Notes: generated by a model not told the origin, from the sequence alone. A stretch of DNA of 64,000 nucleotides from Gaetbulibacter_A aestuarii (GCF_039537665.1 NZ_BAABAY010000006.1:186001-250000); one strand, 5' to 3'; positions 9,258 through 18,965 are shown, numbered from the stretch's first letter. Made by a program: numbers and translations.

Positions 9258-10208
9258 ATGAAAAAAAATCTAATATTTAGAATACTCGGAAATGATTTAC
9301 AAGATCTTCATGGCAATAACCAAACTCTTAAAAATTTAGAGTTTACTTTAAAAAATGAGGAGGAGTTTCCTGATACTGAAAAAATGTATCTACTCAACAG
9401 AATTTACGATTTAAGCAAGAAAAATAAAATACTTGAACTATTAAATAGATATGATTACAAACATATTGACCTCCCCTTTTCAATGGATGAATTCAAAAAA
9501 ATTGAATATCCTAGAGGTATTGATACCAAAATAAACAATTATCTACATCGCCAAGAATCCAGAATATGGCTTATTAATTACATTAAGTATATTTTGGGTA
9601 CTGAAAAGAAAATCCGTAGTTGTTTTTTCAAAAAGCTATATGCATTTAATATGTACATGATTAATATTAACGGAGCAAGAAATTTTTGCCTGAATTATGG
9701 GAAAAATAATGGTTATGAATGGATATTCGTATTAGACTCCAACGCATATTTTACGCATGAATTGTTCAATAATGTTATTGATAACATAAAAGAGAATACT
9801 GAATATATATGTATACCACAAATTAGACTATCCGAGAATAATTTCAAAAATGAACAATTGTTAAATGAACCTATAAACTTCAATTCCTTTATTCACAGGG
9901 AACCTCAAATAGCTTTTAAAAACACCTCCAAATTAAAATTCAATGAAAAAATACCATATGGCACAGCGGAAAAGGCTGAACTTTTGAGGGTATTACAAGT
10001 ACCAGGCCCTTGGGATACCTGGAATGATAACGAACTTTATATAGGTATTAAAGATAGAAAAATTGAAAACGTAAAATACCAAATACTTTCAAAAGTAATT
10101 AGATTAAATTCTCACAACTCTAAAAACAACATTACAGATAACTTTACTAAGCGAATTGCAGGATTAAACTATCTTATAAATGAAATCAAAAGTAATTGTA
10201 ACGGCTAA
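9258..10208 (+). CDS. Uncharacterised protein, possible GT-A-like transferase
   Basis: A 316-residue soluble protein that I cannot place in a named family. It has an N-terminal RILGNDLQDLHG segment, a central NINGARNFCLNYGKNNG and then a hydrophobic strand WIFVLDSNAYFT. That N-x-x-R-N / VLD-x-N arrangement recalls the strand before the DXD motif in GT-A enzymes, with Asn in place of the second Asp. Later PGPWDTWNDNELYIG resembles an acceptor loop. No signal peptide or membrane segment. Its place among GTs supports a glycosyltransferase-like role, but this is inference from weak motif similarity. Confidence 0.55.
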   Translation: MKKNLIFRILGNDLQDLHGNNQTLKNLEFTLKNEEEFPDTEKMYLLNRIYDLSKKNKILELLNRYDYKHIDLPFSMDEFKKIEYPRGIDTKINNYLHRQESRIWLINYIKYILGTEKKIRSCFFKKLYAFNMYMININGARNFCLNYGKNNGYEWIFVLDSNAYFTHELFNNVIDNIKENTEYICIPQIRLSENNFKNEQLLNEPINFNSFIHREPQIAFKNTSKLKFNEKIPYGTAEKAELLRVLQVPGPWDTWNDNELYIGIKDRKIENVKYQILSKVIRLNSHNSKNNITDNFTKRIAGLNYLINEIKSNCNG

Positions 10209-10234
10209 ACTTCATTAATTTCTATAGATTATTT

Positions 10235-11329
10235 ATGATTGATTTTATTCCATTAAAAAATTATTACGACGTATATATCTATATATCTTTATTTATTGTA
10301 CTGGTAAATTTATTTCACGCTTACGTTGTTGACATAAACAGTTCGAAGAATTTAATGTTCTTACAAATAACAGGTTACATGACTTTAATTGGTTTGACCT
10401 TGTATTTAGGATTAAGGCCCGTTAGTGGTAGATATTTTGTGGATATGGCAACCTATTATAATTATTTCCAGAATTATAGCTTAGGTGCTCATGTTACTTC
10501 ATCAAAGGATGTGGTTTTTCACTATTTTATGAAATTTTCCTCTCATTTTATGACGGCTCATGGTTTCTTTTTATTAATGGACATTATATATATATATCCA
10601 TTGTATCTTTTCTCAAAAAAATATTTCAAGCAATATTGGTATTATTCATTTTTAGTTTTAATAGTATCTTTTTCATTTTATAGCTATGGAACTAACGGCA
10701 TAAGAAATGGGGCAGCAACTTCTTTATTTGTCTTAGGTTTATGTTTTCCCGAGAATAAAATAAAAACTGGTATTTGTTTCATAACGGCAGCCCTTTTTCA
10801 TAAATCCTTAACGCTTCCGATCGGGGCTTATCTTCTTACTTTAATGTATAACAATCCAAAAACTTATCTTATAGCATGGTTGGCAGCTATTCCTGTTTCT
10901 TTAGTTGCCGGTTCAGTATTTGTGTCTTTATTTTCAAGTTTGGGTTTTGATGATCGGTTAGCAGGTTATTTAACAGGTCAAGGCAATCTGGATGTTCCGG
11001 TTTATACCGGTTTTCGTTGGGATTTTATTTTTTATAGCTCTTTTGCAGTTTTTGCAGGGTGGTATTTCATTATTAAAAAGGGATTTCATGACACCTTTTA
11101 TTTTAAAATTCTTAATATCTATCTCATTTGCAACGCCTTTTGGATTTTAGTTATCCGAGCTCCATTTTCAAACCGATTTGCCTATTTATCCTGGTTTTTA
11201 ATGGGCATCGTAATCATGTACCCCATTTTAAAACAACCCCTTTTTAAAAACCATCAATTGTTTATTTCTAAAATAATAACGGTCTATTTTTTATTTACAT
11301 TTTTAATGTACTTTGTATACTATAACTAG
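10235..11329 (+). CDS. EpsG-family (Wzy-like) polysaccharide polymerase
   Basis: A 364-residue polytopic membrane protein with an EpsG-like pattern. The early periplasmic segment LRPVSGRYFVDMATYYNYF, followed by SFYSYGTNGIRNGAATSLFVLG and LFHKSLTLPIGAY, matches the conserved layout of EpsG/Wzy polymerases, including the G-x-R-N and F-H-x-S motifs. It would join lipid-linked repeats in the periplasm. It is the only polymerase candidate in the window and pairs with the flippase at 1,449. Followed by 108 bp of AT-rich non-coding sequence. Confidence 0.85.
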   Translation: MIDFIPLKNYYDVYIYISLFIVLVNLFHAYVVDINSSKNLMFLQITGYMTLIGLTLYLGLRPVSGRYFVDMATYYNYFQNYSLGAHVTSSKDVVFHYFMKFSSHFMTAHGFFLLMDIIYIYPLYLFSKKYFKQYWYYSFLVLIVSFSFYSYGTNGIRNGAATSLFVLGLCFPENKIKTGICFITAALFHKSLTLPIGAYLLTLMYNNPKTYLIAWLAAIPVSLVAGSVFVSLFSSLGFDDRLAGYLTGQGNLDVPVYTGFRWDFIFYSSFAVFAGWYFIIKKGFHDTFYFKILNIYLICNAFWILVIRAPFSNRFAYLSWFLMGIVIMYPILKQPLFKNHQLFISKIITVYFLFTFLMYFVYYN

Positions 11330-11437
11330 CTGGAATTATATATCATGAAGGTACCTACAATCAAAAAAACTTATTATGGTTTATTATTTTAAACCTTAGA
11401 TTATTTTAAGAATCCAGAAAAATCAATTTACGAAACC

Positions 11438-12556
11438 ATGACAATATTAAAATATTTTGATTCAAAAATTCCAAGAAATGCATTTTTAGAATATTTAAAG
11501 GTAAAGCTTAAAAGTAAAATAGCTAATAATAAAAAGACTGATAAAGCATTAATTATTAACGTCACGAGTCCTGAGATATATCACAGATATCTTTATGGGT
11601 TACTGAAGTTCTTTTCTCTGGAAGGTTATACCATTTATTTTCCATCATTTAACTTTGATTATTTTAAAAAAAAGGTCCATTCAAGGTTCAAACCAGCATG
11701 GAATTACCATCAGTTAATTTATCATGAAGGACTCATAAGTTTTGATGCGGTACCAGAAAAAACAAAAAATATTTTTGAGCTTAATGATGCCAATTTAAGT
11801 CCGGATTACTTTACTCCTTATTTTAAAAATTGCTTTTCGGAAAAAAATAGTTTCCATATCCCTATCGGAATGCATCCTAAGTTTTATTCTGAAAATCATT
11901 GGGACCAAAAAGTGAAAGAGTCTACTGATATCAAAAAATCAATTTTTATGGTAGGGAATTTTAGGAAGGATTTTTATTCGGACTTTTCATCTAAACCTTT
12001 TCAAAGTATCGGTCGCATTGAAGTTTTTCAACATTTGAAAAATGAAAATATGATAAAAGAAATTAATTCTTTGAGTAAATTTTACGATTTTTTAGATGGT
12101 AGAGAGGATATGGCCTGTGTCATTTTGAATTCAAAAAAAAATCATATCGAAATTGGTGAATTAAGAAAGGTAATAAGTAGATTTTATTTTTATTTAGCCC
12201 TTCCAGGGGCAGTAATGCCATTCTCTCATAATATTATTGAAGCTTTGTCCGTAGGTTCCATCCTTATTATTCATAAAGAATATGCTAAAATGATGTCTCC
12301 TGAATTAGAACATTTAAAAAATGCAATAATTTATGATGATTTACCTGACTTAACAAATAAAATTAATCTAGCATATGGCTTGAGGGAAGAGGAATTACTT
12401 AATTTACGAAGAAATGCCAAAGAATACTATGATTTACATTTAACACCTAAAGCAGTTGTCAATAAAATCATAAATGGAAATTATGATATCATGTATCTAC
12501 TTGCAGAACATCACAGTGTTGAAATTTTAGAAAAAAATCTGGATAAAGCGGATTAA
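11438..12556 (+). CDS. Putative GT-B glycosyltransferase (exostosin-like C-terminus)
   Basis: A 372-residue protein without a clear N-terminal motif. The segment LALPGAVMPFSHNIIEALSVGSILIIHKEY (near residues 253-282) resembles the donor-binding region of exostosin/GT-B transferases, where a short acidic residue plus EALSVGSIPVI pattern is usual. FELNDANLSPDY near residue 112 may be an acceptor loop. Role inferred from this region and from the GT-rich neighbourhood. Its last 22 residues (NYDIMYLLAEHHSVEIL...) have a close match in the orphan fragment at 17,191-17,298, so a paralogue once existed downstream. Confidence 0.65.
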   Translation: MTILKYFDSKIPRNAFLEYLKVKLKSKIANNKKTDKALIINVTSPEIYHRYLYGLLKFFSLEGYTIYFPSFNFDYFKKKVHSRFKPAWNYHQLIYHEGLISFDAVPEKTKNIFELNDANLSPDYFTPYFKNCFSEKNSFHIPIGMHPKFYSENHWDQKVKESTDIKKSIFMVGNFRKDFYSDFSSKPFQSIGRIEVFQHLKNENMIKEINSLSKFYDFLDGREDMACVILNSKKNHIEIGELRKVISRFYFYLALPGAVMPFSHNIIEALSVGSILIIHKEYAKMMSPELEHLKNAIIYDDLPDLTNKINLAYGLREEELLNLRRNAKEYYDLHLTPKAVVNKIINGNYDIMYLLAEHHSVEILEKNLDKAD

Positions 12557-12786
12557 CCTATTTCATTATTTGATCAAAAATGAATTATGTCGAAATTATA
12601 ATGTTTTAATGGATAATTATGGTTGATTTCAAAATTAAAACTCAATTTAGCATAACGTTTCACTTCCCTAAAAATGATTTAAAAAAATATTTCGATGAAT
12701 CAATAACTTGTAAATCATTAAATGTGTTAAATTTTTTTGATCTAACCCTACTTTAAATCGATAACTAACCAATTACAGAAATTTTA
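12557..12786. other. 230-bp AT-rich intergenic gap inside the GT cluster
   Basis: No confident feature. A 45-codon open frame (12,619-12,756, +) runs through it but has no recognisable motif and could easily arise by chance in such AT-rich DNA. No hairpin with a T-run was seen. Confidence 0.5.
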
Positions 12787-13788
12787 ATGATAAAGTTAAG
12801 CGTCATCATACCCATTTATAATGTTGAGGAATATATAGTAAACTGCATACAATCCGTATACAATCAAAATTTAGATGATAACGAATTTGAAATTATTTTA
12901 GTAGACGATGAATCACCGGACAATAGCTTACAGTTGGCAAAGTCTGTTACTCGTTCTTTTAACAACGTTAAAATTATATCCCAAAAAAATAAAGGACTGG
13001 GAGGCGCTCGAAATACCGGAATAAAACTGGCAGAAGGACGTTATGTATTATTTTTAGATTCTGACGACTGGTATTTAAAAAATAGTTTAGATTATATTTT
13101 GGCTATAGCATTGAAAAACGATACTGAAATATTAGAATTTGGCGCACAGTTAATAGACACCAATAAAAAATTAATAAAAAGGTTCCAACCGGATAATAGA
13201 ACAGAAAGTGTAATTGAAGGAATTGATTATAAAAAATCAGCCAATAGCATTAATTCAGCGTGTAATAAGTTATACAACAGAGAGTTTTTAATCAACAATG
13301 ATTTGTGGTTTTCTGAAAAAATTTATGCAGAGGATTTGGAGTTTAATACACGTGCTTTTTTTCTGTCGAAAAGAGTCATGTCAACGAATTATATAGTCGC
13401 TTCCTTTTTGCAACAACCAAATTCCATTACGCGATCAAAAGATCAGGCTAAGAAAGATAAATATATTTCAGATCTAATTTCAATTTTACTAAAAATAAAA
13501 ACATTTCGGTTAAAGCATGAACTAATAACTGTAGAAAAGCATAATTTTTATTTTAATGAAAAAATGACATCCATTTGTATAGGCATTTTTCAAGAATTAT
13601 TTAAAAACAATGCTAGTTATGGCACAATTAAAATTATTCAACAAAAACTAATTAAAGAGGATATCTATTATACCAACCATAAGATATTAAATCGAAAAAG
13701 AAATATTTTTAGAAAATATGTTGTTGGTTATAACTTTTTACTATTTCGGTTGTTTTTATTTCAATACGGTATCAAAAAGAAATTTTAA
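12787..13788 (+). CDS. Glycosyltransferase family 2
   Basis: A 333-residue GT2 enzyme with SVIIPIYNVEEYIVNCIQSVY, FEIILVDDESPDNS, GLGGARNTGIKLAEG and the LDSDDW metal-binding motif, then the AEDLEFNTRAFF region typical of the E-D/W-x-x-R acceptor motif in capsular GT2s. Four bases separate its stop from the ATG of the CapA-like gene, so the two are likely co-transcribed. Confidence 0.92.
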   Translation: MIKLSVIIPIYNVEEYIVNCIQSVYNQNLDDNEFEIILVDDESPDNSLQLAKSVTRSFNNVKIISQKNKGLGGARNTGIKLAEGRYVLFLDSDDWYLKNSLDYILAIALKNDTEILEFGAQLIDTNKKLIKRFQPDNRTESVIEGIDYKKSANSINSACNKLYNREFLINNDLWFSEKIYAEDLEFNTRAFFLSKRVMSTNYIVASFLQQPNSITRSKDQAKKDKYISDLISILLKIKTFRLKHELITVEKHNFYFNEKMTSICIGIFQELFKNNASYGTIKIIQQKLIKEDIYYTNHKILNRKRNIFRKYVVGYNFLLFRLFLFQYGIKKKF

Positions 13789-13792
13789 AGGA

Positions 13793-14935
13793 ATGAGTGC
13801 AAAAATATTATTGACAGGGGATTATTGTCCCATAGGTAGAAATAAATTATATATAAATAAAGGTGAATACAGCACATTGTTCGGTGACTTTCTGGGTTAT
13901 ATATCGTCAGCGGATTTAGCCATAACAAATTTGGAATGTCCACTTACAAACTCTGAAAAAGGAATAAACAAAACAGGGCCGAATTTAAAAGCATCAAAAG
14001 AGTCTATAAAACCATTAGAATACGCGGGTTTTAAATTAGTGACTTTAGCGAATAATCATATTATGGATTTTGGCGCGGAAGGACTTAAATCGACTCTTAA
14101 AGTATGCAAAGAGCACCATATAAATACAGTTGGTTCAGGCAAGAATTTAAACGAGGCTAGAAAGCCGTTTTTTATTACAATCGGTGCTAAAAAATTTGCA
14201 TTTATTAATATTGCTGAGAATGAATTTTGTTCGGCAACTGATAACGCTTATGGGGCAAACCCACTTAATTTGATTACAAATCATTACGATATTAAGGCCG
14301 CAAAAAAAAATGCTGATTACGTAATAGTGATCTCTCATGGAGGAAGAGAGCATTATCAACTTCCAACACCAAAATTAAGAGAACGGTTTAGGTTTTTCGT
14401 TGATAGTGGTGCCGATGTTGTAGTAGGTCACCATACACATTGCTACAGTGGTTATGAAAAGTATAATGAAAAATTGATTTTTTATAGTTTAGGTAATTTT
14501 GTATTTGATTACAAAAAAAAGTATCAAAAAGGTACCTGGACGCAAGGTATGGGCCTAATATTAGATTTTAAATCGAAAAATATAGAGTTTCAATTAATAC
14601 CATTTCATCAGGGTACAGTTGAGAAACCAGAGATCCAGCTTTTTAATGCTGAAGAAAGGAATTTGTTTAATGAGCATATTCAGAAATTGAATTGTATCAT
14701 TAAAGATGATGTTATGTTTAAAAATGAATATTTAAAATATTTGGGTTCTCAAAAAAATATGTACCAAGGACTCATGTTCATTCAAAATGATTATTTAAGA
14801 GCTTTGATTAATAAAGGTTTTTTGCCTAAAGTTTTTTTTCATTCCAATAAGCACAAAAGACTACTATTAAATTTGCTTAAATGTGAGACACACCATGAGA
14901 TTATGACCGATGTTTTAGACGAACCATTGTATTAA
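13793..14935 (+). CDS. CapA/PgsA-like metallophosphoesterase-fold protein
   Basis: A 380-residue member of the CapA (poly-gamma-glutamate capsule) family with a calcineurin-like fold. ILLTGDYCP, ADLAITNLECPLT, FKLVTLANNHIMDFG, VIVISHGGREHY and VVVGHHTHC supply the Asp, Glu, Asn-His, His-Gly-Gly and His-x-His positions of the family, and the FYSLGNFVFDY tail is also conserved. The start at 13,793 is chosen because the family motif begins two residues later and it directly follows the previous stop; an upstream in-frame ATG would overlap the previous gene by 70 bp. No signal peptide is visible, unusual for classical PgsA. In glycan loci such proteins are found near CapK-like adenylating enzymes, as here. 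Confidence 0.85.
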   Translation: MSAKILLTGDYCPIGRNKLYINKGEYSTLFGDFLGYISSADLAITNLECPLTNSEKGINKTGPNLKASKESIKPLEYAGFKLVTLANNHIMDFGAEGLKSTLKVCKEHHINTVGSGKNLNEARKPFFITIGAKKFAFINIAENEFCSATDNAYGANPLNLITNHYDIKAAKKNADYVIVISHGGREHYQLPTPKLRERFRFFVDSGADVVVGHHTHCYSGYEKYNEKLIFYSLGNFVFDYKKKYQKGTWTQGMGLILDFKSKNIEFQLIPFHQGTVEKPEIQLFNAEERNLFNEHIQKLNCIIKDDVMFKNEYLKYLGSQKNMYQGLMFIQNDYLRALINKGFLPKVFFHSNKHKRLLLNLLKCETHHEIMTDVLDEPLY

Positions 14936-14968
14936 ATTAATTTATGAAACTTTTTAAAGTAAATAATA

Positions 14969-16372
14969 ATGTCTGGTAAACAAGAAAAACTATATCATAA
15001 ACTTCCCTACCCCTTAAAAGTAGCGGGATTGAATTTAAAAGCTCTAATTAATTATAGAAAAAGGTTTTCCAAAGATTTTCATTTTTTTTTAAACGAATAC
15101 AATAATTTATGGTTTGAAGAATTAGAAGTTATCAAAAAATACCAAAAAGAACAGTTAAAAAACCTTCTATTAGAATGTTATTGCTATTCGAAATGGTATA
15201 AAACCAAATTTGATGAGGCAGGTGTATCAAAAGGAGATATCGAATTAAATCCTTTTTCTGTATTGGAGAGATTGCCTCTTTTGCAAAAGAGTGAACGAAA
15301 AGAATTTGTGGACGAAATAATGAATCAAAATAAGGATAGGAAAACGGAAGCCATAGGTTTTACAAGTGGAACTTCAGGATCACCAACTAAAGATTATCTT
15401 GACGCCGAATCAATACATAGATCCTTTGCTTTATGGAAACGATTTCATACTACGATTGGTATTAAAGAAACAGTAAAACAAATTCGATTTTCAGGAAGAC
15501 TTATTGTTAATCCAAAAACAACAAAACCTCCATTTTGGATTTATAATTTTTTTGAAAGACAATTATTTATGTCGTCGTATCATTTAAAAGAAAAAAATCT
15601 ACCTGATTATGTAAAAAAAATTAAGCATTTTAAACCAAAATTAATTGATGGCTACCCGTCATCAATTTATGTCATTGCAAAATATATTAATACTAATAAT
15701 ATTAGACTAAATTTTAAACCCAAAGCAATTGCAGTTACCGCCGAAACTTTGTACGACTATCAGCGTTTAGAGATAGAAATAGCCTTTGGTTGCCAAGTAT
15801 TTAATCAATACGCTTCCAGTGAAGGTAGTCCTTTTATAACAGAATGCACTAGTGGAAATTTACATATTAATTTAGACTCCGGTTTTTTTGAATTTATTAA
15901 TATGAAGGGTAGTCCTGCTAAACCTGGTGAATTTGCTCAATTGGTCGTTACCAGTTTTAGAAATCTAAAAACCCCCTTAATACGTTACAATATTGGAGAT
16001 ACGGTGCTTTTACCGGAACATGACAGCATTTGTCCATGCGGTTGTAAAATGCCATTAGTTGAAAAGATTACCGGTCGGGAAGATGATATTTTATGGACCG
16101 AAGAAAAAGGTTTTGTTGGGAGAATGGATACGGCATATAAGGGGTTGGAAGGCATAGTAAAAAGTCAAATTATACAAAACACGCCTAAAGACTTTGTTAT
16201 TAATAACATAGTCAATTCAAAATACTCCCAAATGATAGAAAAAAAATTGATACATAATTTAAAAGAAAGATTAGGTGATCAAACTAATTTTAAAATTAAC
16301 ATCGTAGAAGAAATACCTCTGGGGGCCAATGGTAAATTCGATGCCGTAAAGAGAAACTTTAAACTAAATTAA
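14969..16372 (+). CDS. CapK/PaaK-like AMP-dependent synthetase (ANL superfamily)
   Basis: A 467-residue adenylate-forming enzyme of the phenylacetate-CoA ligase-like CapK family. The P-loop-like FTSGTSGSPTKDY is near residue 130, then NQYASSEGSPFITEC, TPLIRYNIGDTVLL and ITGREDDILW. The C-terminal EEIPLGANGKFDAVKRNF carries the catalytic Lys position of ANL enzymes. It probably activates a carboxylate (acid or amino acid) for attachment to the glycan. It sits right after the CapA-like gene, and the two may form a functional pair. The substrate is unknown. Confidence 0.87.
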   Translation: MSGKQEKLYHKLPYPLKVAGLNLKALINYRKRFSKDFHFFLNEYNNLWFEELEVIKKYQKEQLKNLLLECYCYSKWYKTKFDEAGVSKGDIELNPFSVLERLPLLQKSERKEFVDEIMNQNKDRKTEAIGFTSGTSGSPTKDYLDAESIHRSFALWKRFHTTIGIKETVKQIRFSGRLIVNPKTTKPPFWIYNFFERQLFMSSYHLKEKNLPDYVKKIKHFKPKLIDGYPSSIYVIAKYINTNNIRLNFKPKAIAVTAETLYDYQRLEIEIAFGCQVFNQYASSEGSPFITECTSGNLHINLDSGFFEFINMKGSPAKPGEFAQLVVTSFRNLKTPLIRYNIGDTVLLPEHDSICPCGCKMPLVEKITGREDDILWTEEKGFVGRMDTAYKGLEGIVKSQIIQNTPKDFVINNIVNSKYSQMIEKKLIHNLKERLGDQTNFKINIVEEIPLGANGKFDAVKRNFKLN

Positions 16373-16417
16373 TTATCCCTCGTTGAATACATATCTAAAA
16401 TTGATATGATAAAAATC

Positions 16418-17188
16418 TTACAGCTGAATGTGTTTTTTAAAGTCCCAGTGCTAGCTTTTATTCAGTTGCTTTTGGGAAAGCCCTTTAAAGTTTTTAAAGG
16501 TTATTTTCATGCCTTCACTTCTTTCAACTTTTGGTTCCCAATTCAATAATCTTTTAGCTAAACTAATATCGGGTTGTCGTTTTAAAGGATCATTTAAAGG
16601 CAATTCCTTATAAATTATTTTTTGAGAAGTTCCCGTTAATATGATGATTCCTTCAGTAAACTCTTTGATAGTAATTTCATGCGGGTTTCCAATATTTACA
16701 GGGGATGAATAATCGCTTAATAGAAGCCTAAAAATCCCCTCAATCAGATCATCCACAAAACAAAATGAGCGGGTTTGTGAACCGTCACCAAAAACAGTTA
16801 GATCCTCTCCTCTTAGTGCTTGCCCCATAAAGGCAGTGATAACACGACCATCATTCAGACGCATCCTTGGTCCATAGGTATTAAAAATTCGAACAATACG
16901 AGTTTCTAAACCCTGGTATCTATTATAGGCCATAGTTATGGATTCTTGAAAACGCTTCGCTTCGTCATAAACTCCCCGAGGCCCAATGGTATTAACATTG
17001 CCGTAATAATCTTCTTTTTGAGGGTGAACCAAAGGATCACCATACACTTCAGATGTTGAAGTTATTAATATTCTCGCTTTTTTTGCTTTGGCTAAACCCA
17101 ATAAATTATGGGTTCCCAGCGATCCTACCTTCAACGTTTGAATTGGTATTTTTAAATAATCTATAGGGCTGGCTGGTGATGTAAAATG
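16418..17188 (-). pseudogene. UDP-glucuronate decarboxylase (UXS) copy 1, 5'-truncated
   Basis: Remnant of an extended-SDR UDP-glucuronate decarboxylase, closely matching copy 2 at 20,020-21,003. Retained: TSPASPIDYLKIPIQTLKVGS, TSEVYGDPLVHPQ, the YDEAK catalytic Tyr/Lys motif, RIVRIFNTYGPRM and FGDGSQTRSFCFVDD. Lost: the first 70 or so residues with the NAD-binding GAAGFLGS motif; similarity to copy 2 stops at 17,188. A TAG at 16,451-16,453 replaces the Glu codon of copy 2 and cuts off the last ten codons, which are still readable down to a TAA at 16,418. The fold cannot form, so this is non-functional. Confidence 0.9.
16426..17188. repeat. Direct repeat A (about 760 bp UXS copy)
   Basis: Same-orientation partner of 20,026-20,787; by eye roughly nine bases in ten agree over the parts I compared. 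The pair brackets an intact MBOAT/SGNH cassette. The repeat ends sharply at 17,188. Confidence 0.85.
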
Positions 17189-17190
17189 TA

Positions 17191-17298
17191 AATGAAAATT
17201 ATGATAAGATGTATCTGCTTGCAGAACACCTAAGTGTAGAGATTTTAAAACAAAATCTTAAAAGCTATAAATTTACCTCCGCTACTGATGTTAATTGA
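17191..17298 (+). pseudogene. 3' relic of a second exostosin-like GT gene
   Basis: Thirty-five sense codons plus TGA read NENYDKMYLLAEHLSVEIL and on to SATDVN. This matches the C-terminal end of the 11,438-12,556 product (NYD-MYLLAEH-SVEIL-NL shared). Nothing of the gene remains upstream: the sequence switches directly into the UXS relic at 17,188/17,189. It is the footprint of a lost paralogous glycosyltransferase that was transcribed toward the MBOAT gene. Confidence 0.8.
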
Positions 17299-17537
17299 AA
17301 TATAACGATTTTTAGGTGTTTTTATGGATATTTTGTACAAAAACCAATATGTTATTATAAATTAGTTTACTATAATTATTTTCGCATATTTTATTTAAAA
17401 AATGCTTAACCTACCAAAAATTATCATTTGTATGTTTCTATTTGGATTATTTTCTTTTTTTAACTTTTCCAAATTTTTTAGTCTTATAGTAATAAGAGAA
17501 ATAAAGACTACAAAATAAATTCTAAATCAATAATTTT
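17299..17537. other. AT-rich upstream region of MBOAT cassette 1
   Basis: Very AT-rich and no gene. TTTG-like elements occur (for example around 17,427 and 17,450) but no complete TAnnTTTG promoter is convincing. With the preceding relic this makes about 350 bp without an intact gene. Confidence 0.5.
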
Positions 17538-18965
17538 ATGCTATTCAATTCATTTGAGTTTTTAGTATTTCTTCCAACTGTTTTCATATTTTACTGGTTT
17601 TTATTTAACAAAGAGTTAAAATTGCAAAATCTTTTATTACTATTTGTTAGTTACGTTTTTTACGGATGGTGGGACTGGCGGTTTTTATCGTTAATCGCGT
17701 TTAGCTCTTTTGTAGATTATTATTGTGGTCTTTCTATTGATAAAACTAATGATAAAAGAATAAAAAGACGTTGGCTCATAGTAAGCATTTTGGTCAATTT
17801 GGGTTTTTTAGGGGTTTTTAAATATTTCAATTTCTTTTCAAAGGAATTTGCTGAAACTGCAATAGCTTTAGGATTTCAGGTAGATGCATTTACTTTAAAT
17901 GTGGTATTACCGGTTGGTATTAGTTTTTATACATTCCAGACTATGAGCTATACAATTGATGTATATCGAGGTAATTTAAAACCGTCAAGAAATATTATAG
18001 CTTTTTTTGCCTTCGTTAGTTTCTTTCCCCAACTTGTAGCGGGGCCGATAGAAAGAGCCACTAATTTGCTCCCACAATTTTACAAGAAACGCAAATTTGA
18101 TTATGACAAAGCAACCGATGGATTAAGACAGATTCTGTGGGGGTTATTTAAAAAAATTGTGGTTGCCGATAACTGTGCTATTATAGTAAATCAGGTTTTT
18201 AATAACTATTCTGAATATAACGGAAGTACATTAGCTATCGCAGCGATATTTTTTGCATTTCAGATCTATGGTGATTTTTCCGGCTATTCTGATATTGCCA
18301 TAGGCACAGCCCGCCTTTTTGGATTTAACCTGATGCAAAATTTTGCTTTTCCGTATTTCTCCAGAGATATTGCTGAATTTTGGCGGCGTTGGCATATTTC
18401 GCTCTCTACTTGGTTTCGGGATTACGTGTATATACCTTTGGGAGGTAGTCGAGGTGGTACCTGGATGAAAGTAAAAAATACTTTTATAATTTTTATAGTA
18501 AGTGGATTTTGGCATGGCGCAAACTGGACCTTCATCGTTTGGGGTGCACTCAATGCATTCTATTTTTTGCCCTTGTTATTACGGAATAAAAATCGAGTTC
18601 ATTTGGATGTCGTCAGTGTTGGGAAATTTGGAATGGCTCCTAAAGTAGTCATACAAATTGGAACAACATTCTTTTTAACTATAATTGCCTGGGTATTTTT
18701 TAGAGCAGCAAATGTTGTAGAGGCATTACAATATTTACATAAAATGTTTTCTAAATCGCTTATGAGCATACCACTTATAGATCTAAAACCATTAGTCTTT
18801 ATTCTATTTTTAGTTGTTGTGGAATGGTTTCAGCGACATAAACAACATGGTTTAGAATTTTCTAAAATGAAAATGTATTTGAGGTGGAGTGTTTATGTAT
18901 TTATTCTTGGATTAATCCTGATTTTTGGAGCAAAATCTCAATCTTTTATCTATTTTCAATTTTAA
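17538..18965 (+). CDS. MBOAT O-acyltransferase (AlgI-like), cassette 1
   Basis: A 475-residue polytopic membrane-bound O-acyltransferase of the AlgI/DltB/PatA group, which moves an acetyl group across the membrane for glycan O-acetylation. Family marks in order: FYGWWDWRFLSLI, LPVGISFYTFQTMSYTIDVYRG, FFPQLVAGPIERA, QIYGDFSGYSDIAIG, FAFPYFSRDIAEFWRRWHISLS-type block, then SGFWHGANWTF with the catalytic His326. The C-terminus SQSFIYFQF is identical in pattern to the other two MBOATs in this window. Its SGNH partner follows after 4 bases. The upstream side is the recombination scar. Confidence 0.93.
   Translation: MLFNSFEFLVFLPTVFIFYWFLFNKELKLQNLLLLFVSYVFYGWWDWRFLSLIAFSSFVDYYCGLSIDKTNDKRIKRRWLIVSILVNLGFLGVFKYFNFFSKEFAETAIALGFQVDAFTLNVVLPVGISFYTFQTMSYTIDVYRGNLKPSRNIIAFFAFVSFFPQLVAGPIERATNLLPQFYKKRKFDYDKATDGLRQILWGLFKKIVVADNCAIIVNQVFNNYSEYNGSTLAIAAIFFAFQIYGDFSGYSDIAIGTARLFGFNLMQNFAFPYFSRDIAEFWRRWHISLSTWFRDYVYIPLGGSRGGTWMKVKNTFIIFIVSGFWHGANWTFIVWGALNAFYFLPLLLRNKNRVHLDVVSVGKFGMAPKVVIQIGTTFFLTIIAWVFFRAANVVEALQYLHKMFSKSLMSIPLIDLKPLVFILFLVVVEWFQRHKQHGLEFSKMKMYLRWSVYVFILGLILIFGAKSQSFIYFQF

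Noticed and set aside
12619..12756. 45-codon frame as a gene
   Set aside because: No motif, no conservation evidence and expected by chance in such AT-rich sequence.
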